DNA of 13,017 nucleotides from Cyclostephanos tholiformis. Taxonomy: Eukaryota > Bacillariophyta > Thalassiosirophyceae > Thalassiosirales > Thalassiosiraceae. Every line of letters begins with the position of its first letter. The stretch's first letter is position 1. Below are positions 1 to 8,298 of the stretch, one piece after another. The position numbers and the translations under genes are program-made. The stretch is taken from assembly GCA_036939975.1 (NCBI GenBank), contig JALLPB010000781.1, positions 1 to 13,017 of the forward strand, written 5' to 3'. The notes under the pieces were generated by a model, which did no database searches, had not been told where the DNA came from, and saw only the letters and a list, made by a program, of their open reading frames with translations.

Positions 1-172
1 TACCAAATGGTGCAGGGCAATTGTGCTTGTCCGCAATTATCGAGCTGAGTTTATTGGGTACAGTCAAATTCAGACTGTGTTTGACCCTGAGTATGTTCGG
101 TGAGAAAATTTGGAAGGATATGACTGAATCTCTCAGTATTACTTCCGCCCGGGAGAATCACTGTCACTGTCA

Positions 173-195
173 CTGCTGCTGCTGCTGCTGCTGCT
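173..195. repeat. (CTG)n trinucleotide microsatellite
   Basis: An uninterrupted CTG/CAG run of about 23 nt. On the minus strand it encodes the serine tract near the C-terminal end of the broken gene at 139-744. Confidence 0.85.
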
Positions 196-564
196 CCTGT
201 ATCCTCCCACTGGGGCTTTCCCTCCATGGTCTTCAAGCAGTTCAAGGGCTGCTCTCTTCTTCTTCTTGGCCTCTTTGCCTTCCTCTTGGCCTTTCTCTTG
301 GCCTTCTTCTTAGCACGTCGTTCTTACGGCGCTTGCACTCCTTCTCCTTCTCCTTCTTGTCCCGCCGATCACATTCGTCCATATTATTGCTCATACGCTC
401 CATCTGCCGCAACAGTATCATGGCGGCATTTGCTCAAACATTTGACGATGATGCTTCACCCTGCTCAATCAGCTTAATGATAGCTCCCACAATAGAGGTG
501 CGCTCCTTGTTCTTATTTGAAGAATTTTTTATTTTACTCACCTTGATCATGCTACCGGCTTTCT

Positions 565-720
565 GGAGGGCAGCACATGCACTCATGGTCAGGGCTGTAG
601 GCATCACACCCTCCTCATTGTCAGTTGGAGGTGGAGGATTATGGAGGGCAGCACGTTGTGCATTCATGGTTGGGGCTGCCAGTGTCACGCTCTCATTGTC
701 ACTTGGAGGTGGAGGTGGAG
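565..720. repeat. Two-copy 78-bp imperfect direct repeat
   Basis: GGAGGGCAGCAC begins at 565 and again at 643. The following 78 bp match imperfectly, ending in ATTGTCA then TTGGAGGTGGAGG in each copy. The period is a multiple of three, so on the minus strand it produces the 26-residue repeat of the remnant at 139-744. Confidence 0.7.
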
Positions 721-804
721 GAGGTACATCGGCGGCCAGATCACCTGGAAATAAAGGTTGACATGCTTTAGGAGGTTCCCTCCAAAAGGATTATATTTAG
801 TATA

Positions 805-1160
805 GGAATCTGCATACTAGCTGGGTAGGTAGGTTCCAAAGTGAGGAATGAGTTGAGGTGGAATGAGGATGTGAGGGAGTGTGGGATAAACATGCTTACC
901 AATGGTTGAACAGAGGGTGAGGAGAATGCATTGGTAATTTTGAGGCCTAGTAGTTGAGTTGCATAAATGCGTGGGGTTGGGGAATCTACATACTAGCTGG
1001 GTAAGTAGGTTCCGAAGTGAGGAACAAGTAGAAGTGGAACGAAGATGTAAGGGGGTGTAGGATAAATGTGCTAATGGCTGAACAGAGGAGTGAGGAGAAT
1101 GCATTGGTAATCATGAGGCCTAGGAGTTGAGCTGCATGAATGTGTGGTGTGGGGTTGGGG
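805..1160. repeat. 176-bp tandem duplication, two copies
   Basis: Copy 1 is 805-980 and copy 2 is 981-1160. Both start GGAATCT(G/A)CATACTAGCTGG and end TGGGGTTGGGG. They share blocks such as GAGGAGAATGCATTGGTAAT and TGAGGCCTAG, with scattered substitutions and a few small indels. The minus-strand ORF at 817-1104 is a by-product of the repeat and has no recognisable content. Confidence 0.85.
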
Positions 1161-1717
1161 CGGTGTATGGTATAGGTAGCATTTTCTCTTCACAGTGGCT
1201 GGTGCTACAGATAGCTGGACCCCCAAGAACCCTGTGTACTGCTCTTACATACAATACACATCTTCCGGAATAAGGGTACAAAAGTATTGTTTGGGTGTGG
1301 CACCAAGTTCAATTCTTAAAGCATGAGAAATCAGGATTTTCTCATTTTAGCATTTTTTCTTTCAATACTAATTCCACCATAGAATTATTTTTCTCAAGTC
1401 GTATCTCTTAAAATATTTAAAGCATTTGTTTTGTTTCTTTGATCAACTGCGTAAAACATTTTGTTGTCATTGACATCACTATGAATTCCAATGTGTTTTT
1501 TTTTCACCTGCCGCATTTCTTATAATTCTTAAAAAAGCATTACATTTTGTCCTTCCATCTAATCACAGAAACATTTTCTCGCTGATTACTCATATACTGA
1601 TTCCAATGTTAAAATACTTCTACCGTACCTGATAATAACCAATTTTTGAAACATGATGCCTCCCCCCCAAAGTTCATACTTGAAGAATTTGCGCCCTAAT
1701 TCCTTTTGTTCTAATTC
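1161..1717. other. AT-rich stretch with no supported gene
   Basis: Mostly AT-rich, non-coding-looking sequence. The only coding-like piece is a plus-strand open stretch from an acceptor-like TTTTCTCTTCACAG (ending 1195) to a TGA at 1324-1326. It would encode about 42 residues (for example SWTPKNPVYCSYIQ) and has no start codon. It could be a terminal exon of a decayed element, but the evidence is weak. Confidence 0.3.
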
Positions 1718-2494
1718 CTATTCAGGTTTGTGATTTTTCAACAGAATACTTTTTAAAATGCCTAAAGAAATAATTCTCCAAAACCTACTCACAAAAACAT
1801 AAATTTGCACAATTTTGCTGGTTGTTGCTAAGTCTTCACGGTTGTCCTGAGCATTGAGCCGTGTAATAAAGCGCACATGTCTCTCCTTTGCTGCCTCTGA
1901 AGCCGGCTTCCAACTCTCCAATTCCCTTTTGATCTCTTCCTTCTTCCTTTTCACTCCATTTTCCCAACCCTTCCCAAGCACGTCGATATAGTCACTCCTC
2001 GCCAGGCCAAAGAACCTTTCACTGTGGAAGGTAAATGCACACTTTGCACCCTTCCAATGTTGTTTATCAAAAAGACAAATGAAATTGTTACACATAACGC
2101 ACGTCCAATAGGTTGATACTCCACAAACCTCACATGGCGAGGGATTAGTCTTCTTCTGGATCACTTCAAAGTGCTGCTGGATCTGTTCAATCGTTGAGCA
2201 AAACTGCGGAATATTTTGAGCAGCACTCAAGTTCATAAGTGTCACATCTGTCTCAGGGAATTCTTCTGTGGAGATGTCCTTGCTTGTTTTCCTTCTGACT
2301 TTATTCTGTTGTGTACTCCTCCTGAATTTATTGTCACCAGGATACAAATCATCACGTGGATCAAACCTAAGCATTTGCTCTGTCAGCTTCAACCAAAAAT
2401 GTGAAAACATCATCCTATCTTTCTTCCCCACCTTCCATGCCGCAGCAACGAAGAAGGAAACAGACAAGAATTGGTGCAAATTCTCACCCGCTTC
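1718..2494 (-). pseudogene. Transposase-like C-terminal fragment with zinc knuckle (possibly PiggyBac-type)
   Basis: The open frame runs from a TGA just upstream of 2494 to a stop at 1718 and has no convincing ATG, so it looks N-terminally truncated. Numbering from a TTG at 2479, residues 24-60 (MFSHFWLKLTEQMLRFDPRD...YPGDNKFR) precede a cysteine-rich segment. Cys116, Cys119, Cys127, Cys130 and then Cys147 and His152 form CxxC-x7-CxxC...C-x4-H, followed by FFGLARSDY. A small C-terminal zinc-binding domain after the catalytic core is known from PiggyBac-like and some other eukaryotic DDE transposases, and I recall similar endings in diatom elements. No catalytic DDE/DDD region is visible, so the family is tentative. 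A perfect donor GTGAGT at 1792-1787 may mean the last ~25 residues of this frame are intronic. A plus-strand ORF (2437-2982) overlaps the truncated 5' end. Confidence 0.4.
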
Positions 2495-2982
2495 TCAATC
2501 CTGATGCTTGGAGCAAAAGCTCTTACTCTGAGGATTGTGGAACGAGTGTGGGGGAGCAATCCCATTGTGAGAAAGATCTCGGTGGCACACGCGGAGATCT
2601 TGCCCTTATTAGACGACGACTCATCTCATTGGCCATTGTCACAAATAACATGTTCCACCTCTGTCTAACCACATTTTTTGATGATGCTGTGATAATTCCA
2701 CCAGAAGGTCTCACCCACGCACCACCAGGAATACGAGATATTATAACCCTTGTCGGAAATGCTGCCTCTGCAATTTATGTTCATGAACCCCTACCTGCTG
2801 GAGAAGCTTGCATCGACATTCTCCTTGACAATCTATGGTCAGACACCATTGACCCTCCCTCACTAACAATTGAGGATATCGTCGTCTCCTGGTTCTCAGA
2901 TCTACTTCTAAGCAGTAACCAAGTTACCGACAAAAAAAGAGTTGACAACCTTATCTTTCAAGCCTACGGGCTTACTCCATAA
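2437..2982 (+). CDS. Unrecognised 181-residue protein, possible retroelement ORF end
   Basis: I do not recognise this protein. From the ATG at 2437 it runs 181 codons to TAA. Codon choice and composition look protein-like: basic N-terminus (MPQQRRRKQTRIG), alternating hydrophobic helices (LALIRRRLISLAIVTNNMF), an acidic/hydrophobic middle and the C-terminus RVDNLIFQAYGLTP. No motif, signal peptide or transmembrane span is obvious. It overlaps the minus-strand transposase fragment by about 58 bp. About 160 bp after its stop lies the (TAATC)5 tract. That arrangement, ORF then short 3' UTR then microsatellite tail, fits a 5'-truncated non-LTR retroelement inserted in the transposase. A stand-alone small gene is equally possible. 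Confidence 0.4.
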   Translation: MPQQRRRKQTRIGANSHPLLNPDAWSKSSYSEDCGTSVGEQSHCEKDLGGTRGDLALIRRRLISLAIVTNNMFHLCLTTFFDDAVIIPPEGLTHAPPGIRDIITLVGNAASAIYVHEPLPAGEACIDILLDNLWSDTIDPPSLTIEDIVVSWFSDLLLSSNQVTDKKRVDNLIFQAYGLTP

Positions 2983-2984
2983 CA

Positions 2985-3167
2985 ACTATCCCACCCATCT
3001 CTTTGTCTTTGGTATCAAAAATCACTCAGCAGAATGGCTTCTATGTTTAGTGGTGCTATCTATGCAAATAGAGGAAAAAGCCCTATGAATCCAGAGGTGA
3101 GCTCAAACCCACTGGTGCATAAGCCTTAATGGTAGTGAATAATAATCTAATCTAATCTAATCTAATC
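2985..3167 (+). mobile_element. Putative non-LTR retroelement 3' end with (TAATC)5 tail
   Basis: After the stop of the plus-strand ORF comes about 160 bp without a coding signal. It contains GCCTTAATGGTAGTGAATAA and leads straight into five perfect TAATC units (3143-3167). A simple-repeat tail at the 3' end of a unique segment is typical of several LINE clades. No reverse transcriptase or endonuclease domain is present in the window, so the call rests on architecture only. Confidence 0.3.
3143..3167. repeat. (TAATC)5 pentanucleotide microsatellite
   Basis: Five perfect tandem TAATC units. Confidence 0.9.
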
Positions 3168-3926
3168 ATATAACAACACACATCGATGGGAGTTGTTGGG
3201 GTTGTGTTTTCCTTTTTTCTACGTATGAATATGTAGTATTAGCACTGAAAAATTGGCAATGATATCCGGAGAGGTGATGATGAACATCATCATCGACATC
3301 AAAGCCATCAGCTTGGCAGCCAATTGGCCAGATCCACCATTCAACCACATCCACTGGGAGGAGGCATCATGAAAGCATGATGTGTGGCGGCAGTGGTGCC
3401 AAAGAAGGTGGGAAAGGAGCTAGAGATGATTGTTTCTCCACAATGCAAATCATCGCATCAATCAACCATGATAGATGCCATCATCCTACGGCTGCCATGG
3501 GTCCTCACCCCTGTCAAACAACTCATGAGCATGGATTGCCATGCCATCCATCTTGAACAGCACGGCAGTCCATATCATGGTGCTATGAATTCATAGTCCT
3601 TTTTTTGCCAAAAAGGGCCTCTACTATGGTATCATGGGCTTCCCGACCTCATTTTTGATGCATTTTTTTGCATGGTATGACTGTAGGAACATATCTTGGG
3701 GTGCTAATCCAATCCAGGGAGTCATTTTATGGCCCCTTATTTATACCTTACCTCTTTCTATGAATTCATAGGTACCCCCCAACCGAATATCCAAGGATTT
3801 TTTTTACGAAGTCTGAACCACTTACTATTACCATAGTAACCAGTGCACAACTATGACACCTCATTCCTCAAAACATGGGGGCCATGGCACCCCCCCCCTG
3901 ACCAAAAACATCCCACAACTTGATGA
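3168..3926. other. Unassigned repeat-like stretch with short palindromes
   Basis: No gene can be supported. Short protein-like bits occur in several frames on both strands (for example minus-strand AVLFKMDGMAIHAHELFDRG near 3485-3570) but are broken by stops, as in decayed transposons. Hairpin-forming sequences occur: GATGATG-AA-CATCATC near 3276-3291 and CATCATG-AAAG-CATGATG at 3365-3382. The 14-bp palindrome CTATGAATTCATAG is present at 3583-3596 and again at 3758-3771. Confidence 0.4.
3583..3771. repeat. Pair of identical 14-bp palindromes bracketing ~160 bp
   Basis: CTATGAATTCATAG occurs exactly at 3583-3596 and 3758-3771. Each is a perfect inverted repeat around an EcoRI-like centre. 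They could be the ends or target-site remnants of a small non-autonomous element, or chance. Confidence 0.35.
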
Positions 3927-4118
3927 ATACAAGGGCGGTATCAGCAATTAAAAAATCACCGGATTGCTAAGGTTAGTGCACGTCGTTTTGGTGCAGCGGC
4001 ACAGAAAAAAGCAAGTGTGCTGAGGGCGGAACAGCAACTAAAAAATCTCCAGATAGCTAAGGTTAGTGCACATCATTTTGGCACAGTGGCACAGAAAAAT
4101 CGCAAGGATTACCTGTAA
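3927..4118 (+). pseudogene. Coding-like remnant made of two ~30-residue tandem units
   Basis: This frame opens after two TGA codons (3921-3926) and runs 63 codons to TAA at 4116-4118, with no ATG near its start. Unit 1 carries YQQLKNHRIAKVSARRFGAA and unit 2 carries EQQLKNLQIAKVSAHHFGTV, so the same frame is used in both copies of a ~90-bp DNA repeat. The product is basic and probably helical. Conservation of the frame between the copies suggests it was once translated. I cannot name the family. It may be the last exon or decayed end of a transposon-encoded DNA-binding protein. Confidence 0.35.
3933..4112. repeat. 90-bp tandem duplication, two copies
   Basis: GGGCGG(T/A)(A/-)TCAGCAA(T/C)TAAAAAATC starts at about 3933 and again at about 4024. 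GCTAAGGTTAGTGCAC occurs at 3966 and 4056. The copies differ by several substitutions and one small indel. Confidence 0.8.
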
Positions 4119-6316
4119 AAACTCACTTTTAACCAGAGAGCATGCCATGCCACTGCCTGTAGAAAATAGTAGATATAATAAAGAAATAGTTAGTTATACA
4201 AAAAGTACATCACCGTGTTGCAACAATCGAGGTCAATTGTGCAATGTACAGCAAACTTGCTTAATAACCTTCTTGCTTGCAACAAAAAATTTGGCTCCAT
4301 AGTATTATTGCTCATCCTGTAGCTTATACAATGCTAATGCACATTGCCTTCCCCCAACTTTTCCCCTTCCATGCATTTTGCTACATGACCAGGTTGCTAA
4401 AATAAGAAAATGTAAGATTCGGTGAAAATGTAAGATTCAACAAGATGAATGGGCAATAATTTTCCTCTGGACTCATGTCCATGCAGCAATTCTTCTCATA
4501 GCTTTTCTTCTTAGTTTCAGTTCCATGCTCATCTAAATGAAAATAAACCATGGCTCCAACAACAGACCACACAGGTTGGCAGACTCATAAAGAAAATTGC
4601 AAAATTTGATTTTTGTCTTGCATGCATATTGGCAGACTGCTTCAAAATGACCTTCACCATAATTTCCTTCACTGCCTCCTCTGTCTGATGGGGGGTGGCA
4701 GCAACAGTGGCTGCATATCCTCATCATTGCTGCTCATGCTGGAGGATGCTGGTGGTGGCGGATGGTGGCGGCAGGGTGACAGTAGGCAAAGACCTATACA
4801 ACAATGGTGGGGGGATGGGTGGGGGGCCAAAATAGGATGGGAACAGCTAATGATTGCAACAACAATGACATGTTTTGTTGAGGGGGTGGAGGTGTTGGGA
4901 TCCAAATTTTCGGTGTTGGCAAGGCAGTTGCACCACTTGAACCTCCTCCCCTCTAGAACCATCATGGTGCCTGTTGTACTGCAGTAGGAATTATAAGGGT
5001 ACAACTTTGTGTACCTAAACCCAAAGATGTATCTCCTTGTTGGTCTGGGTTGATATAGGGACCTTAAGTCCAGCACCCTAAAAATACTAATAACCCCACC
5101 TAATTGACCCCCTCCCCCCAGTAATTTTGAGGGCAACGTCGTGTTCCCCACCCCCAAATTAGTCTACATAGATATTTAAATGGTGGTCGTACCATACTTT
5201 TTGGTGAAGTTATTATGCGTGCAAGCATGGATATTGTGTTGACAAAAAATTCTGTGACCCTAACTCCACCATCAGTAGAATTCTCCACCAACTCTCCCTC
5301 CTGACGCCCCCCGCTGCCCCCCCTCATCACCAACACCTATGCAACCAACAAAGCGGTGTCAGCGATATCATCCATTGGGCTTCAAGGAGCCCATTTTCAC
5401 ATCACTGTATTGTCATCATTGCACATCGTCATCAATGTGATGCGCATTAATGGTCATATAAATAGTAATAAATATTTTTTTTCTAGTTTTAATGATGCAG
5501 ACCCATCACATATTATGTTAGTTGATAGTTGTATCCTTTATTGCCAGGAGTGTGGCTTCATAGTGGCCGTATGCAACAGATGATGTTTCAAGTCGCCATG
5601 CTTTGTGCATGCATGGTGGGCTTTACTGCTGTGGGGTCGGTGGTTTATGGTGAAGCAGCAAAACACATTTTTTTTGTCAATTTTACACTAACTAACAGTA
5701 GATTGGCTCTAACGTCGATCTTGGGACCTTTTACCTTGCCCTAAGGTATAGTAGCTTAGGATGCTGTAGTGACCCAGTAGGCTTACCAACAAAGAGATAA
5801 GTACTAATAATATTAAATGCTAAGATCCCATGTCATGGTCTCAGGTACAAAAAGTGCACCCACTGACATAATAGCTAAAACCCTGTAAGTGTTAAGGTAC
5901 TGTGCGTTTGACCTCGACTGACCAGCCCTATATTGTGGGAACATGCTGACAACAGTAAATAAAAATGGTGGCAATGATTGATCTCAATGGCCTCCACGTC
6001 CACATCACAAATATGAAGTGCTTTATCATATGTCTTTTGTGACCATGATCTCCCATTCTTCTTTTATTTTATTGTACATGAATTCTAAATTCAATCTATT
6101 CCGAGGTCCATTACACCCAACGAACACAGCGGGTGGACTTATTCAAATGAAATGTGTCCAGCTCATAGTCAAAACATATGTCATCCACATCTTCGGAAAC
6201 GAATGCGGCATACGCCGAACTCATTGATGACGTGCAAATCAGCGTCGAAGACACGGCCCATCAGTCCGTTCGTTCGACAGCCGCTCCTGCCTGTATTTGT
6301 AGACGATAGGATGAGG
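4119..6316. other. Long AT-rich stretch with no supported gene
   Basis: No intact gene, tRNA or rRNA was found. There is a 15-bp direct repeat GAAAATGTAAGATTC (4406-4420 and 4424-4438). Minus-strand proline-rich frames around 4660-5000 (with PTPPPPQQNMSLLLQSL in one frame) look like decayed transposon coding sequence. Many short polyT runs and a small hairpin (TACCTT-GCCCT-AAGGTA, about 5732-5748) are present. Just downstream of the methyltransferase gene, a minus-strand frame (about 6112-6225) encodes a short peptide with SEDVDDICFDYELD. It starts at an ATG but is only about 37 codons, and it may simply be 3' UTR. Confidence 0.4.
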
Positions 6317-8298
6317 TCAGCGCCGTCGAAATTCATACAGAACATACATATTGCTTGTCAACTCGTGAAAGTGGAGGAAAAAATCCTCCTCATCTCCGCT
6401 CCTCAGTGGGTTCTCCCTGTATTGATCCGGGGCGATTTCGCTTCTGATGCATTCGAATCCGCCGTCAGATTTCATCTCGGAAATGAATTCCTCCAGCCCA
6501 TCCCTGCCACCCATTGGCGCCACGTAGAGGAAAGTGCCACGGTCCGGATCGAGCAATCCAGCGACAGCCCTCCTCAACAGGTGCGCGATGTCCCTCTGGT
6601 AGATGCAATCCGAGCAAATGACGTAATCGAACTTCCCGTTGGATATCGGGTAAGTCGACTCGTCGGCCCAGTCGATGGAGGTGGCGGTCACGAACGTTCG
6701 GTCCAACGCGTCGCCATCGTCGTCGTCGTCGTAAGCGCGATCGAGCCGATTCAGGCCAATGTTGTACCGCGCATTCTCGATCGTGTCTGGATTGAGGTCC
6801 GATATAGTCACGGACCTCGGCCTGCCGTACACCGCCGCGGTTATCGACGGCGCGCCGCATCCCGCGCCGAGCTCGATGATCGACATCCCCCTCATGCGTC
6901 GGACCATATCGCACGACGCCATCCACCGCGACATGACGACGGACGCGCACCATATGCCCAGGCCGGTGGTATCCTCGATAGGCGATCGTCCGAAGGGATC
7001 GTCGGCGTTAGCGATCGGCTAGGGAGGGGGAGGGGGGGGGGGGTAGGTTTTTTTTCGACACGCATAAGGAACGAGGATCGGGGGGAAGCGAAATAAAAAA
7101 TAATGACTATTTTCTCTCTCCGCCTTCTCTCACCAGCTCCCGGATCAAAACGGTCGGTCGATTCCCTTCCTCGTCGGCGTCGTAATCGCCCTCCTCGGCG
7201 TGATAATCATTCCTCCGTCCTCTTCCCCCGCAAGAGATGAAATCGAATTCGTGTACTATGCCATCATCCTCATTCTCCACCTTTCTTCCCCCCCCTCCGA
7301 TTCGACCGCCGTCGTCCATCTCGGCGTCGACGTCGTCCATGTCGACGTTTACGCCCCCCGTCGTTCCCCCGCCTTCATCCCCTCCCCCCTCGTCATCGCG
7401 ATCCTCGTCATCGATCCTCTTCTTCTCCCCCCCCTCCATTTCCTCCCCCCCCCCGCCAAGACCACCGATGAGCCTCCCCTCCTCCGCCGAATCGTGATTG
7501 AGCAATCTCTCGATGGTGGCCGTGTCGCCGCTCGCGAATCCCTCCGTCAATGCCGACCTTCCGAAGGCGTTCCTACGGAGGACGTCGATGTTCCTCCCCC
7601 CCCTACCCCCTCCCCCCACGCCGTTTCCAGTCGTCCCGTTCGTTGTGTCGTTCGCGAATTTCGACGACGACGGGGGAGACGAAAATGAAGATCGGAGGGC
7701 GTCGTGGTGATCCAAGAGCAATCCGACGCAATCGGCACGACCGGCGGCCGACGCCCAGTGCAACGGCGTATTGCCGGAATCGTTCGTCGCGTCGTTGTCG
7801 TACCCGCGCGATAGCAGCAGACGTACCACATTCGCGTGTCCGTTCGCGCAGGCGACGTGAAGGGGGGTATTGCCCGACGCGTCCCGCCTCGATGGTAAGG
7901 TTGGGATCGGTACGACGTCCCCCCCCCCCCCCCCCCCCACCGTCCTCGTCGTCCGTCGTAGTAGTCGTCGTCGTCGTCGTCGACCAGACGTCCAATATGG
8001 CACGACACGCGTCCAATTCGCCGTGTCGGGCGCAATCGTACAGCTCGTCGAATGCGTCCTCGATCGATACGAGATCCGACGCGTCGTTGAGAAGGTCATC
8101 GTAATCCGATGCCGAGCACTCGATCGGCGGATCGATGCACAACGCCGCCGCCGCCGCCGCCGCCGCCGCCGATGACGACGACGACGACGACGAAGGAGAC
8201 GACGATGACGACGTTTCCCTCCCGCCTACGTCGCCATCGACGCATCGCGGGGGAGGGGTAGGAAGGTCGACGTCCTTATTACTTTCATTCACGTCCAT
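6317..8298 (-). CDS. Ankyrin-repeat / METTL21-type protein methyltransferase fusion, two exons, frame broken at a poly-G tract
   Basis: Exon 1 is 8298-7134 and exon 2 is 7018-6317, joined in phase 0 across a 115-nt intron. About 621 residues are predicted if the frame is kept across the 20-nt poly-G tract (7938-7919). The N-terminal ~120 residues hold Ser, Ala and Thr tracts and a first ankyrin-like unit (AFDELYDCARHGELDACRAI, ~82-101). Classical ankyrin units follow: SGNTPLHVACANGHANVVRL (~140-159), SGNTPLHWASAAGRADCVGL (~174-193) and a degenerate one at ~246-266. After an acidic/Gly linker the C-terminal domain shows TGLGIW (~407), the SAM-binding motif I ELGAGCGAPS (~437-446), acidic SDLNPD (Asp ~462) and the post-motif II SDCIY (~524-528), matching the DxxY signature of Methyltransf_16 (seven-beta-strand lysine methyltransferases). 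Relatives methylate eEF1A, Hsp70 family proteins, VCP or ribosomal proteins, mostly in the cytosol; the substrate here is unknown. It diverges from ERB1, with 362 bp between the start codons. Confidence 0.85.
7019..7133 (-). other. Spliceosomal intron, 115 nt
   Basis: Donor CTG|GTGAGAG (GT at 7133-7132) and acceptor CCTCCCTAG (AG at 7020-7019), preceded by a C-rich polypyrimidine run. It contains an in-frame TAG. Splicing joins ...PTVLIREL to PIANADDPFGRSP..., restoring the N-terminal edge of the methyltransferase domain in phase 0. Confidence 0.85.
7919..7938. repeat. 20-nt poly-C/poly-G tract in the ankyrin-methyltransferase CDS
   Basis: A pure homopolymer, encoding glycines on the minus strand. 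The upstream and downstream parts of the protein are in different frames on either side of it. A run of 19 or 22 would keep one frame; 20 does not. Confidence 0.9.
8143..8195. repeat. (GCC)n followed by (GAC)n microsatellite
   Basis: About nine GCC units (8143-8170) followed by GAC-type units. On the minus strand these encode the Ser and then Ala tract near the N-terminus of the ankyrin-methyltransferase protein. Confidence 0.85.

Larger units (their letters stand above)
139..744 (-). pseudogene. Broken low-complexity gene remnant (probably transposon-associated)
   Basis: I do not recognise the family. Read on the minus strand, an exon-like segment opens directly after a good splice acceptor (TTTATTTCCAG, AG at 746-745). 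It encodes a Pro-rich stretch, then two imperfect 26-residue units (SDNESVTLAAPTMNA... and TDNEEGVMPTALTMSA...), then a helical part containing SIVGAIIKLIEQGEASSSNV. A TGA at 436-434 interrupts the frame, but coding-like sequence continues past it (AAMILLRQMERMSNNMDE), then a Lys/Arg/Glu-rich part. At least one frame change within the Lys/Arg-rich stretch is needed to reach the natural-looking end (KKRAALELLEDHGG, a Ser tract, SDSDSDSPGRK, TAA at 141-139). A consensus donor GTGAGT at 541-536 could be a real intron start or chance. The layout, proline-rich then helical then basic then Ser/Asp tail, resembles DNA-binding accessory proteins of transposons. That assignment is inference. Confidence 0.4.

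Noticed and set aside
21..761. Plus-strand 246-codon open frame with Cys, Leu and Ser runs
   Set aside because: Low-complexity complement of the minus-strand remnant. The minus strand has splice signals, an internal repeat and natural protein composition.
805..1160. CRISPR-like array
   Set aside because: Only two long, diverged, directly adjacent copies without spacers. It is a simple tandem duplication in a eukaryotic context.
5700..5950. Possible small RNA or tRNA gene
   Set aside because: Some short stems are present, but no B-box (GGTTCRANTCC), cloverleaf or recognisable snRNA core was found.
6152..7096. Plus-strand 314-codon open frame
   Set aside because: Antisense to the methyltransferase exon. 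The minus strand carries clear motifs (ELGAGCGAPS, SDCIY), while this frame has none and is Arg/Val/His-biased.
7200..8104. Several plus-strand Pro/Ser/Arg-rich frames
   Set aside because: Antisense to the ankyrin exon, which carries unmistakable SGNTPLH ankyrin motifs.
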